Origin: Chalara sp. BL73
Lineage: Eukaryota; Ascomycota; Leotiomycetes; Helotiales
Length of the DNA: 64,000 bases
Reading direction: 5' to 3'
Assembly: GCA_918026815.1 (NCBI GenBank)
Contig: CAKJVC010000010.1
Location: 1,118,501 to 1,182,500, forward strand
Shown in pieces: positions 35,925-45,919 of this stretch. The translations under genes were made by a program, and so were the position numbers. The notes under the pieces are model-generated. The model was not told where the DNA came from. It saw only the letters and a list, made by a program, of their open reading frames with translations, and ran no database searches. How positions within the stretch are numbered: the stretch's first letter is position 1; every line of letters starts with the position of its first letter.

Positions 35925-35932
35925 AGTGACAT
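35925..35932 (+). promoter_or_regulatory. AGTGACAT cluster motif (arsH promoter, proximal)
   Basis: Context CAGTGACATTCC, 127 bases upstream of the arsH start; preceded by AGTGACG at 35914. See the motif finding. Confidence 0.6.
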
Positions 35933-36149
35933 TCCGTACTTTATTCCTAGTGGGAGGCAGTTTTTATGCAGGATTCTATTCAATCCTTGATGCGAATATT
36001 CATGCAACTTAGTTTCTGAAAAAAGAGTTCGAAGTGAAAGGGAGCAAATCATTCTTTAATCTCTTTGAAAATTGACTTCTCGAACTCTTTACTTTATCAG
36101 ATGGTCTTGGCGAGTAGAAAGTTCTCCCCATCTCTGAGAGGCTGATGGG

Positions 36150-36157
36150 ATGTCACT
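36150..36157 (-). promoter_or_regulatory. AGTGACAT cluster motif (arsH promoter, distal)
   Basis: Context (minus strand) GATCAGTGACATCCC, 352 bases upstream of arsH and close to the 3' end of the Acr3 gene. Confidence 0.5.
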
Positions 36158-36296
36158 GATCGGTATGTGCATTTATGATACAGTAAGCTACGCAAGCTAT
36201 TCTAGTATGAAGTAAACATATAATAAATATACAAGTTTCGGTTGCGTCTGATGACACATCCACAATTTCTTCCTCCTCAGTCCGTCCAACTTCTCC

Positions 36297-37602
36297 TCAG
36301 TCTTTCCAACCCCTCCTACGTCCGATAGCTTTCACAACATACACCAGGCCAAGCAAAACAGGCACTTCAATAAGTGGCCCGACAGTAGATGCCAAAGCCT
36401 GGTCACTATTAGGGCCATACGTAGCAACTGCGACGGCGATTGCGAGCTCGAAATTGTTGCTGGCTGCTGTAAAGCTTTGCGTCGCCGCCAATTTATATCC
36501 AAAGCCAAGCTTATACGTTAATAAAAGTGTAAAGAAGAAAATGACCGCAAAGTAGACAATTAGCGGCGCTGCAACTCTAACAACGGACACTATTTGGTGC
36601 ACAACTTGCCGGCCTTGAGACGCGAACAAAACGAGGATAGTGAAAAGAAGACCGATGAGCGACCACGGGGCAGCGAACTTCAAAAATACTTTGTCGTACC
36701 AAGTCGGACTGAAAAGTTTACGAAGACCGAACCGGGTTATGATTGCAGCACCAAGAGGGATCCCGAGGAAGACAGCTACTGATTTGGCGACAACTTCGTA
36801 GGAGACCTGCGCATCCGCACCACTTATGACTCGAAGGAACAGGATTGCGAGAGGGGCAAAAAGAACCATTTGCAGCATTGAATTGATAGCGACGAGGATG
36901 GCGCAGTATTCGTTATCCCCGCCAGCGAGACCCGTCCAGATTAGGACCATCGCGATACACCTCGCGAGGCCGACAAGAATCAGCCCATCTCGCAGACCTG
37001 GCTTGTCAGGAAGGAACGCCCACGCGAGGCCAAGCTGCACTGAATTAGTATGGCGAACGGGAAAATGTGACACTAGAGAAGAACATACCATGACTAAAGG
37101 CGCAATGACCCAATTAACCACTATGCTAAATCCTATCTGTACCCAGATTTTGCGCTCACGGAAGACGTGGTGAAGCGTCTCGTACCTGACTTTACACAAG
37201 ATAGGATACATCATGACGAGTAATCCAATTGCTAGTCACAGAAAGAGAGTGTAAGCAAGAGATCTTCGTAGGCCAAGGAGGCAATTTCTTTTTACCTATT
37301 GGAACAGAGACTCCAACAAATTTCCCCTTCTGCAAAGCTGGGCCAGTATTGGGGACAAAATTCCCCAGAATGATGCCGATAGCCATAGCCAAGAGAATCC
37401 ACACTGCTAAAAATCGGTCCAACAGCCCTAAACTTTTGAAAGCAGATGTTTTGGATGAACGAGAGTCATTTGTTGGATTGCCTTGCAGTTGTAGCTCGAT
37501 ATCGGGATCCAGAGATGAAGGCGGCGTCAGGTCGGAAACTGACTGCTCCTTCTTGGATTGTAGCGCGGAAGAATGAAGATCATGCGGAGTTGTTGGAGGC
37601 AT
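36297..37602 (-). CDS. acr3: Acr3 arsenite efflux permease
   Basis: Three exons, 37602-37296, 37231-37089 and 37034-36297, sum 1188 bases (395 codons). A polar N-terminus of about 60 residues leads to ten membrane helices of the Acr3/BASS fold. These start LGLLDRFLAVWILLAMAIGIILG and LLVMMYPILCKVRYE. The diagnostic stretch is PGLRDGLILVGLARCIAMVLIWTGLAGGD: its helix-4 cysteine (ARC) is the residue essential for arsenite transport in characterised Acr3. FTAASNNFELAIAVAVATYG carries the conserved helix-9 glutamate, followed by STVGPLIEVPVLLGLVYV. It pumps arsenite out across the plasma membrane. It is divergent from the arsenate reductase gene; two AGTGACAT motifs lie in the shared promoter, 218 and 243 bases from this start. 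Confidence 0.97.
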
Positions 37603-37819
37603 TTTGTGAATGCTGTTGGTGAGATGATGTTCGAAGTCTGTACTGGAGATATTATGTCGGGGGAACAGATTCGAGCACAAGTTCCTGTTTTATACATGTA
37701 TTCGAGCAGAGAAGAAGAGACGCGAAAGGAAGAGAAAAAAAGAATATGTTCGCGGCCATGCGTACAGAATGATCGAGGCCCAGGCCCTTATCCATCGCAT
37801 CAGCCAATCAAAAAGAGGC

Positions 37820-37827
37820 AGTGACAT
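37820..37827 (+). promoter_or_regulatory. AGTGACAT cluster motif (acr3/acr2 divergent promoter, copy 1)
   Basis: Context GGCAGTGACATTCTT; 218 bases upstream of acr3 and 337 upstream of acr2. Confidence 0.6.
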
Positions 37828-37844
37828 TCTTGCGGGATTAAGCG

Positions 37845-37852
37845 AGTGACAT
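37845..37852 (+). promoter_or_regulatory. AGTGACAT cluster motif (acr3/acr2 divergent promoter, copy 2)
   Basis: Context GCGAGTGACATTCCG, 25 bases after copy 1 (between two and three helical turns), in the same orientation. Confidence 0.6.
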
Positions 37853-38163
37853 TCCGGCATCCACACCGCCACTAATAACGCCGCGGCTTGAACAATCGAT
37901 TCCAATTATTGCACTCGACGCCAGGCACGAGGCATGGAATAGGAAGCTATATGGCGTAAAATTTTCTTCTCTACTGTTCCGCATGCTAGTGGCAATCTTT
38001 CCCAGGTTCAGAGATCAGGTCGCATGTGTCGATGTCGAGATCTTCTTCGCCTTTCCTACGCTTCTGCATCCCTCAATGTATGACTTTTAAAAACCTGCTG
38101 TTGAACTCGAAATTACATTACGGCACTACCAAGTCCTGTTCCATATCTTACTCCACCGTAATA

Positions 38164-38836
38164 ATGGCAACAGACAATCTCAGTTCCATCAAACCAACAG
38201 AAGAGAAGCCGTGGCATGCCTCTTACCCACCGCCAAAACTCACTGCGCCAGTCGTCGCTCGTGAAACCCTTCTCTCATGGATGCTCGAAGGAAAAGTAGC
38301 CGGAAAGGATTTCGTTCTTGTGGACCTTCGGAGGATGGACCACGAGGTATGTCCTAATGTTCTTTATATAGGCCTTTACAAAAGGGACCACATACTGTAC
38401 CAGAAGACTCGAAATTCATCCATGTACTGAAATGCTGACCCTTATGAGGGTGGCACTATTCGTGGATCAATCAACCTACCCGCCCAATCTCTCTACTCCA
38501 CGATCCCTTCACTATACAATCTTTTTTCGACTGCCACTATTCGGACCGTAATCTGGTACTGTGGTATGTTATCTGCTTTCCGCATTGTTATCTGCGCATT
38601 CGTCACTCAATCTTTTTTTTCTTTTTGCCGCTTCTGGTATACTTGGCTTAGAAGTTTCAGGTTCCTCACGCGGCCGCGGTAATCGCGCAGCAGGCTGGTT
38701 TGCAGATTACATCAAAGACCAGAACAACACTGGGATGGAAAGCTGTACTCTCGAAGGTGGCATTAAGGGTTGGGCGACCGCAGGAGATGAATACGTGAGA
38801 ATGATGGACGGGTACGATGCTTCAGTATGGAAGTAG
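38164..38836 (+). CDS. acr2: Acr2-type arsenate reductase (rhodanese/Cdc25 fold)
   Basis: Three exons, 38164-38346, 38449-38563 and 38661-38836, sum 474 bases (157 codons). The rhodanese/Cdc25 domain is complete: LVDLRRMDHEGGTIRGSINLPAQS, then the active loop WYCGSSRGRGNRAAGW, which has the C-x5-R signature of Acr2 arsenate reductases and Cdc25-like phosphatases, then a GGIKGWATAG end. It reduces arsenate to arsenite with glutathione/glutaredoxin, feeding Acr3. The length is close to yeast Acr2 (130). An in-frame ATG at 38026 would add 46 residues resembling a mitochondrial presequence; I prefer 38164 because the typical N-terminus begins near it. The active-site codon is split by intron 2. 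Confidence 0.92.
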
Positions 38837-39487
38837 AGTGGGTGTGTCTCCTGTTAGTGAGCGTGACGTGTTCTGTGTAGTACGGAAAGAGACCCGTGTC
38901 TTCAAGGGCCTACGAATCTTTTCCACCGCCGACACTTATATAAGAAACGCCAATCTCTTAGAACCGTTGTTCTCTCGTAAGCGCTAGCGCTCTGCCCAAC
39001 AAGCAGAAATGGCCTAAAAACCATGTTTGCATTGCCTGACACAGCACATCTGCATTGAGATGGAATTTGTGTTTTTCGTCGATTACATCGGCCAAACGGC
39101 TGCATAATGTAGACGACGTCCCTTTAAATATGAATTGGATAAAAATCAATATACTGCCAGTCTTGCGCCTTGTTTCGTGCTCGACTAGAGAGTAAGATCC
39201 TCTTCAAGCTCCTCTTATATACTCGCCGCTACAGTCCGCATAGTTTTTTAAACATGTCAAGTGGGAGTCCGCTTCTATTCCAAACCAAGATGAATCTGCT
39301 CTGCACGGTGACCACCTGACTCCTAATGCAAATATTGTTTTGGGTATGTGCGATTGTCAAGGCGACAGCCGCTTCCGCTTTCCGTATTTCCTTTTCGCGG
39401 AAAATCGAAATGTATATCCTTCGGAGAACCGTGTCATAATAAAAGTTTAAGCTCAGATGAGAAGCGTCATTGCCCACTAATATCTCT
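38837..39487. other. Intergenic between convergent genes
   Basis: 3' flanks of acr2 and the MCT-like transporter; no gene or motif recognised. Confidence 0.4.
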
Positions 39488-40958
39488 TCATAGAGCTCGC
39501 TGACTTGAGGCTTGTTCGACAACAGTTAATCGTCGGCGAACTCGCCATAATTCTAGAATTATAATGCTAGCTATGAAGTACGCTAACCCGGCAAAGATCT
39601 GGGGGTAGAGAAACGCATGTCCGGATCCGGGGCGCCTCAATTTCAGTGCGATTACTTCAGAGACTACAAATTGGTATAGCAATATAAGAATCATCCCTCA
39701 AATGTAGAATGAGCAGTGCTAAACTTACAGGTGGTTGGTAACACGATCACCAACCAGGCCAGTGAGAGCATAGATGGTAGCTCTTCAAGTCCCACGACTT
39801 CTGTGCATATTGGCCCAATTGTCTCCATGTAAGGTTAGTCTAAGGTATGAGCGGCGGGCTATGAGAGGACTCACAACCCAAAAGACCCCCAGGATTGCAC
39901 CATTGACAATTACAAAGAGAATGGTAACTCCGTATGAGGTAGCCGGTATCCAAATTGTAAAGACCGATATTGCGCATAGAAAAGTTATGAATCCCGCAGA
40001 CTCAATTCGGCCACAGTTATCACTAATAACTCCGATGAAAGGCCTTCCAAGTGCGGTGCCCAGGTTCAGAAGGGCTGTAATAGTGGCGGCTTGAGATTCA
40101 TCAAGACCTATTGAGCTTGCGAAGTTGGACATAGAGAAGAGTAAGGTTATATAACCTAACATACTCACAAAGGCCCAAGAAAGGACTAGTATGACATCGT
40201 AACGGCAAAGTAGGGCTATATCAAATGGATGTTGTTTTGGTTGAATAATATGATTGCGGCTCCGAATGGCAACTGTCGCGAGAATATTCATGAATCCACT
40301 AACGAGGCCAGTAATTCGAAGTGACCAAGCCAGAGAGGTATTGCTAATAGCTGCCCGCACCATAAAAGAGAACAAAAGCCCGCCAATACCAGAACCTGCA
40401 GCACTGATGCCATTTGCTAAGCTGCGACGCCGACGGAACCATTGAGAGAGAATGGCGACGCTGGGGATGTAGGTGAAACCAACTCCCAGTCCGACTAAGG
40501 CACCTTGGGCAAGGTAAAGATGCCAAATGCGTGTCGCGAATGATGCTGTGGTAAAGCCGGCTGTTTGCAGAGATATGCCAATGAACATAGGCAAGTGAAT
40601 CCCGAATGAGGTGCAGCGGGCGAAGACCGTTACGGCTGGAGTGGCCAACATCGCCACCGAAAAGTTTAGCCCTCCGATTATGGCAAAGTCCATAGGCGTG
40701 GCATCTGGGTAGATGTCGTTTTCGAGGTAGTATCCCAGAAAGACGCCGAATGACTGTACACTAATTATTAGCAATGCTGTGAGGAAGATTATGTTGTGTG
40801 CGAGATATCCACATTCTTACAGCAACCACACCCCACGTAAAGCAGTTGATGGTAAAACATGCGGCAACGCAAACCCAACCATATCCGCCGTCAGGTGGCG
40901 CGGGAACAGAGATTGATGGATTCTCAGAATCCCGCAGAGAATCGCAATGTTTACTCAT
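39488..40958 (-). CDS. MFS monocarboxylate-transporter-like permease
   Basis: Four exons, 40958-40821, 40753-39875, 39822-39729 and 39663-39488, sum 1287 bases (428 codons). The N-terminal PPDGGYGWVCVAACFTINCF is the MCT family signature (D-G-G-x-G-W). It is followed by TWGVVASFGVFLGYY, GLGVGFTYIPSVAILSQWF, RRRSLANGISAAGSGIGG (helix 4-5 loop of MCT/riboflavin-type transporters), SSIGLDESQAATITALLNLGTALGRPFIG and ILGVFWVTIGPICTEVVG. The C-terminus is basic (ELWRVRRRL). Substrate unknown; lying between acr2 and a bZIP with an AGTGACAT site 110 bases upstream, it may move methylated arsenic, a thiol conjugate or an organic acid. This is inference. Confidence 0.92.
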
Positions 40959-41498
40959 GTCCTATCTTACAGCAAAAATAAATGCACAAGGACTGATAGA
41001 CCTTAAGAGACCAGCGGGCTATGAAGATAAAAGAAGGGTGATCAGTCATTGTGGGTCCAGCGTTGATATGTCACTGCTCCTTGTTACGAGGGGAGCTACA
41101 GTTACGAAGCACCGATTGTGATTCGACGGTTGTATGGGGAGCAACATTGAAATTTTGAGGTATTCTCACAGTACTTCCAAAATTCTAAAAATGGAGTATT
41201 TTAAGACAAATGTACCAAAGACTACGAATATCACCTTATTTATTTTGTCACATTCGTTGTTGTAGCTAAATGTCCATTTGGGAGGCGGGTGAGGGAATGC
41301 GCCAAGCCCGCCTCGAGAAACGCGATTCTCGCCAAGATCGCCAAGTTTTTTTTTGCCAAGTTTTACGGGTCATGTGACAACCATCAAAAATGTTTGAACC
41401 GTCCGAGCCCTGGGCGGCATGTCGGGGCGAGGCTAAGAGGTTCTTTCGAGCCTGCGAGAAAGCAGAACCCCGTTTATTCAAACCACAAGCGCACAGTC
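40959..41498. other. Divergent promoter of MCT-like gene and bZIP2
   Basis: Contains AGTGACAT at 41068-41075 (minus) and the 10-mer GTCATGTGAC at 41369-41378 that recurs at 44809. No gene. Confidence 0.45.
41068..41075 (-). promoter_or_regulatory. AGTGACAT cluster motif (MCT-like gene promoter)
   Basis: Minus-strand context GGAGCAGTGACATATC, 110 bases upstream of the transporter start and about 424 upstream of bZIP2. Confidence 0.6.
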
Positions 41499-42440
41499 AT
41501 GGCACCGAAACTCAAAGGAAAGGTCAGCAGCTTATGCCACTACTCTCCAGGTCATGCTAACTGGAATTCACAGTCAGCTACGTTGGCCAGAGTACGCAAC
41601 AATCAGCGACGTTCGCGCGCACGCAAACGCGAGTATATCGCTGAGCTTGAGCGCAAGGTCCACGAATACGAGGCAAATGGAGCCCCAACACGCAATATCA
41701 TTCCTCACGATACAATCCTTCGACTTGAAGATGAGAATAGAAAGCTACGTGAGTTATTACACCTTGCAGGGGTAGAGCAGACTTTAGTGAACACCCATCT
41801 CAACTACAACGGTAGCGCTTCTGAGGTTGCTGACAGCGACAACCGTATGCAAACCTCACCAGAAATAGCGCTAGATGATCTGGTAAGTCTGGAGAACTGT
41901 ATTCTGCCAATATGGCCTTTTCCCTAGTTGGAAGACTGCTACTTTTCGTACTCGACATTGCTAATGTCTCAAAAGTCGACAGACTTGGTGCCAACCGCCG
42001 ACAGGGTAAGCATACCTGATCCTTCAGGTGATTTGCTCGCAGCATCGTTTCTGCGGATATCTCGAGACGAGCTCGGCCTGTTCGACCCTGTTCAAGCGAT
42101 GCCTTCATTTGATCTCTCGCCTGCCTCGCAAAGCCCCGCCGGTCCTTCTTTCCCCTTCACTTACGATTCATCCTTATCTCCACTTCCGTCCTCGCCCTTT
42201 TCAACTGCCCACGCTCTGTGCCCTGCTGGATCCAGTTTCCCGACTACCAGCCAGTCCGATAGCGGGACAACTTTGTGCTCAGTAGCATATCAGCTAGTGT
42301 GTCAACATAATAAAAGAGGGATTGATATGATGGAGATTGGCATTCGTCTTTGGAATGGTTTTGTAAAAGGTGATGGAGTTGCTGGTTGCAAAGTGGAAAA
42401 CAAATTGCTCTTCAGCGTCTTGGAATATATCAGCGATTAA
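41499..42440 (+). CDS. bZIP transcription factor 2 of the arsenic cluster
   Basis: Three exons, 41499-41522, 41574-41882 and 41976-42440, sum 798 bases (265 codons). The basic region TLARVRNNQRRSRARKREYI is followed by AELERKVHEYE and LEDENRKLRELLHLAGV as zipper. The middle is a Ser/Pro-rich activation-type region. The C-terminal module TTLCSVAYQLVCQHNKRGID...GCKVENKLLFSVLEYISD matches bZIP3 closely (C-x3-AY, GC-K/R-V, LLFS-L-ISD). It is a DNA-binding regulator, most likely of the surrounding arsenic genes; the Cys positions could bind As(III). Start chosen because MAPKLKGK followed by an intron is the only in-frame lead into the basic region. Confidence 0.9.
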
Positions 42441-42528
42441 TGTTCTTGCAGTGATAGTACGATGAATTCTGCGCAAATCTATCTGTAGTACGGATATCTT
42501 AATTTCCCATAGAACATATTTCGTTACG

Positions 42529-42536
42529 AGTGACAT
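42529..42536 (+). promoter_or_regulatory. AGTGACAT cluster motif (monooxygenase promoter, distal)
   Basis: Context ACGAGTGACATTCCA, 351 bases upstream of the FAD monooxygenase start. Confidence 0.55.
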
Positions 42537-42673
42537 TCCATACATGACATACCGCCAGATTTTCTACAACTTAGGCTTGAAATGCCCTGTATTTCAGTTG
42601 TTTCTGGGCATTATTTATCTAAATACGTCCCCCAAGTTGGACCAAAGGTATGATATATATCTGCCAAGAAAGA

Positions 42674-42798
42674 GAATGTCGCCAAGAGAATGTCGCCAAG
42701 AGAATGTCGCCAAGAGAATGTCGCCAAGAGAATGTCACCAGAGAATGTCGCCAAGAGAATGTCACCAAGAGAATGTCACCAAGAAAGAGAATGTCACT
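42674..42798 (+). repeat. Minisatellite of 9 operator-like 14-base units
   Basis: Unit AGAGAATGTCGCCA. GAATGTC starts at 42674, 42688, 42702, 42716, 42730, 42743, 42757, 42771 and 42789. Five units read GAATGTCGCC and four GAATGTCAC; the last reads GAATGTCACT, an exact cluster motif in reverse (AGTGACATTC). It lies 82-206 bases before the monooxygenase start. Confidence 0.9.
42791..42798 (-). promoter_or_regulatory. AGTGACAT cluster motif (monooxygenase promoter, proximal)
   Basis: Final unit of the minisatellite; 82 bases upstream of the start codon. Minus-strand context GTAGTGACATTCTC. Confidence 0.55.
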
Positions 42799-42879
42799 AC
42801 TCGATATATTTCATGGCCAGAAATATGGAACAGGTGATGCTAAGAATTTCCAACAGATTTACCTTGAAAGTTTCGAGCT

Positions 42880-44702
42880 ATGAATTCCTCAATGATCCCC
42901 TCTGATGTAATTATTATTGGAGCTGGCTTGTCAGGTAAATCAAGCATCGGAATCCTGCCTCCCTTAACAACGCCTACAAGCTGACATATTACAAAGGCAT
43001 TTGTGCAGGTATTCAATTACAATCAACATTCAAAAATGCAACTTTTGAGATTTTCGAAAAATCAAATGATATCGGAGGTACCTGGTCTAAGAACACCTAC
43101 CCTAACCTCAGCTGCGATATCCCCTCCCACGTAAGACATTTTCTTAAAGCAGGTCTTTCTATCACATATATCGTTACGTGCAAACCTTTACTAACGTCGA
43201 GCTATACATCTAAGTTATACGCTTATTCTTTCGCCCTTAACCCTGACTGGTCAACTACATACGCAAGCCAAATTGAGATCCTGGCCTACATCAAACGCGT
43301 AGCCTACAATCTTCAGTCCCGTATTCATTTGGGTCAGGAATGCGTTTCTGCCGAATGGCATGAAGAGACAGCTTTATGGAAAGTACAATTCATTGATCGC
43401 ACTACTAATGAAACGTATGTGCGGCACTCTCGTACTCTGTTCACTGCTGTCGGATTCTTAGACGCCCCAAAAGGACTTGAAGGCGTTACTGGAAACCATG
43501 AATTTCGGGGAAGAATATTTCACAGCTCTAATTGGGACGATGAAGTTAACTTTGAAGGAAAAGATGTTGTGGTTGTTGGCAATGGTGCTTCAGCTAACCA
43601 GTTTGTCCCGTGGTTACTCAAGAGCACTGGTCTGAGAAACCTGGTCCAGGTCGTACGAAGTGCACAGTGGATTGCCCCTAAAAATAATCAACGAATTGGG
43701 AATATGCAGAAATGGTAAGCGTCTCTGTAGTTATATTCTCTTTAATCTTGAGTAGTTTTTTCTTACGTCTGCAGGGTTTTTAACAGCTTCCCTTTCACAA
43801 ATCGACTATATTGCTGGTGGCTAGCTATAAAGCTTGATCTCGCTTTCGTTGCTTTCAAAAACAACTTTCTGGGCCGCCATGTCAGATCGGTCCTAGAAGC
43901 GTCACTTGTTTCTTATATAGAGCAGACCGCCCCTAGTCAATACCGCCCTATCCTTGTCCCTTCATACGCATTCGGCGCTAAGCGTGCCATATTAGACCAC
44001 GAATATCTTGCTTCACTGCATAATCCTAAAGCAAAGCTGGTCAAATCCAATAGCCTGACAGTCGTCGGTGCAAGGCAAATTGCAGATGAGAATGGCGTTA
44101 TATATCCTGCAGACATTATAATTCTAGCGAATGGATTTAAAACAGCGCAGCTTCTTACTCCTATGACAATTATTGGCCTGAATGGAGTAAAACTCCGGGA
44201 TCTATGGGAGCGCGGACCTAACAGGGCGAGAGCATACATGGGGTACGTACTTTCAAACATTCCACATTCATCTTTACAAAAGTCGACGAAGGAATACTAA
44301 CGGGATGAAAGAGTAATGGTGTCTGAGTTTCCGAATCTCTTTTTGCTCACAGGCCCGAATACGCTTCCTTCAGGTCATTCAACGCTTCTTGGCATTGAGC
44401 ATTCTGTAACATATATTCTGCGCTTGCTTAAACCTTTGCTTGGGTCAAAAGTGCAGTCCAACCAGCCAAGGACATCCAAGATTAATGTGAAAAAAAGAGC
44501 AGAAAATGATTTCAATAAATTTGTGGAGAATAGAATGAAAAAACTTGTTTATACGTCAGATATCAGCACTTGGTACATTGACCAGCGAACGGGGAGGAAT
44601 CATCTCATTTGGCCGGGAAGCCAGCTGGAATTTTGGTGGTCGAGGTGCATCAAGAGGATCCGGTGGTCCGATTTTGTGCTTTCAAAGGATAAGACAACAT
44701 GA
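42880..44702 (+). CDS. FAD-dependent monooxygenase (FMO / Baeyer-Villiger type)
   Basis: Five exons, 42880-42934, 42997-43130, 43215-43714, 43775-44242 and 44312-44702, sum 1548 bases (515 codons). The FAD-binding Rossmann motif DVIIIGAGLSGICAG is at residues 8-22. It is followed by FEKSNDIGGTWSKNTYPNLSCDIPS, the hallmark GGTW and Y-P-x-x-x-C-D-x-P-S of this class, and ALNPDWSTTYASQIEILAY. The NADPH motif VVVVGNGASA comes after FHSSNWDDEVNFEGK (BVMO-like fingerprint region), then ADIIILANGF and LFLLTGPNTLPSGHST. Such enzymes oxygenate ketones, amines or soft heteroatoms. Placement with ArsM, ArsH and Acr3 and two operator motifs suggests a role in the arsenic response, possibly organoarsenical oxidation; that is inference. 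Confidence 0.93.
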
Positions 44703-45919
44703 TAGCTACAGTAGGATCTAATTTATGAAATTTGTGGCGCCGTGAGAAAATGCAATATCTGTTTGTATCAATATTTTGCAGTATGCTTAGTTACTGAAGG
44801 TTGGATGGGTCATGTGACCCTGTCACATGACTCAGGGATGAGGATATGCCTCATCCCTTGATTCAATCTTCAACAAGGAGATCACATTCAACCCAACAGG
44901 CAACTGCGTAGCAATTACGTAGTGTTGCCACGGGTAGAGTGATCCGACAATATCTTTGAATATCCTTGAAAGAGCTCTTATAGTAACCTTCCCGTCAAAT
45001 TATCTTGTAAGAGCGCAAATGGGTCATGATACCCCAGGAAGAAAGATTGAGACGAAGCTTGAACTAATGATATAAGATTATTTGGTGCTATGCCACATCC
45101 AGAAGGAGATTGAGGCACACTTATAAAAAGTACACGTGATATCTATCTCATACTTCCTACCGTATCATCGGCTCAGAGGCATCGATACTAACGAAGACTC
45201 TTGGCGAACGAGACACACTGTTGACACCAAGCTGCTGACATTTCGCAACTCCAAAATTGAAACCCTTATAATGTACGAAAATAGAAGCACCCTCCGGCCC
45301 CATGCAATACCTCTCGCGTCTTTAATGTCCAGTACAAGTACGATACCGCGCAAATCAAACGATTTATATATGTCTCGTGCACATTCAACATTTCAGGCAC
45401 TCATCGTCTGCGCCGAGGAACGCAGAGCATGGTCAATCTGCAGCACAATATCTAATCACCACGGCCATCAAGCTTTGATGCTGACGATATCGAACAATGC
45501 GCGTTCATCCAGTTTGGCGACTAATACCATTGATGATATGCCGCTGGGATTCTATGGTCGCGGGTATACACTTTACCAGGCAATGAGATGGTAAAGGTGG
45601 GAAGATAACACGGAAGACCCCGCAAACGCGACACGTTACTATTTGGAAGTCTTATGCATCGTTGTCGCCCGGCTCTACACAGCTTCCATTGAGGTTCAAC
45701 ATCACCTCTGGTGGATGGTAATCCCATCGGTGCCTAGAAGATCCTACTAATGGCCTGGCGCAATCTTGTGGAAATGTTGCCGAGATTTGTGCCGGGGAGT
45801 TCGGTAGCAAGTTGATGCGTATCTCAAGTATCCTAAGAGGATCGGCAGACTTCAATACAAACACAAACAGATTGCTGCTCTGTAGGTGCCTTGCGACACT
45901 GTTGGCCTGTCGCGTGTGA
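44703..45919. other. Intergenic, apart from the hairpins no gene supported
   Basis: A 152-codon open frame at 45136-45594 has no family features and I do not call it. The rest is the 3' flank of bZIP3. Confidence 0.4.
44809..44857. other. Two adjacent perfect hairpins after the monooxygenase gene
   Basis: GTCATGTGAC, CCT, GTCACATGAC (44809-44831) is a perfect 10-base inverted repeat. GGGATGAGG, ATATG, CCTCATCCC (44835-44857) is a perfect 9-base one. They lie 107-155 bases after the stop codon. They could be a paired protein-binding site or a 3'-end structure. Confidence 0.8.

Larger units (their letters stand above)
35799..36296. other. arsH promoter / Acr3 3' flank
   Basis: Apart from two AGTGACAT motifs, no gene or repeat is seen. 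A polypurine patch (35820-35850) may be part of the core promoter. Confidence 0.4.

Noticed and set aside
42674..42798. CRISPR-like array
   Set aside because: Units are contiguous 14-mers without spacers; a minisatellite in a eukaryote.
45136..45594. 152-codon open frame after the monooxygenase gene
   Set aside because: No domain, no conserved motif, composition like shadow reading; not supported as a gene.
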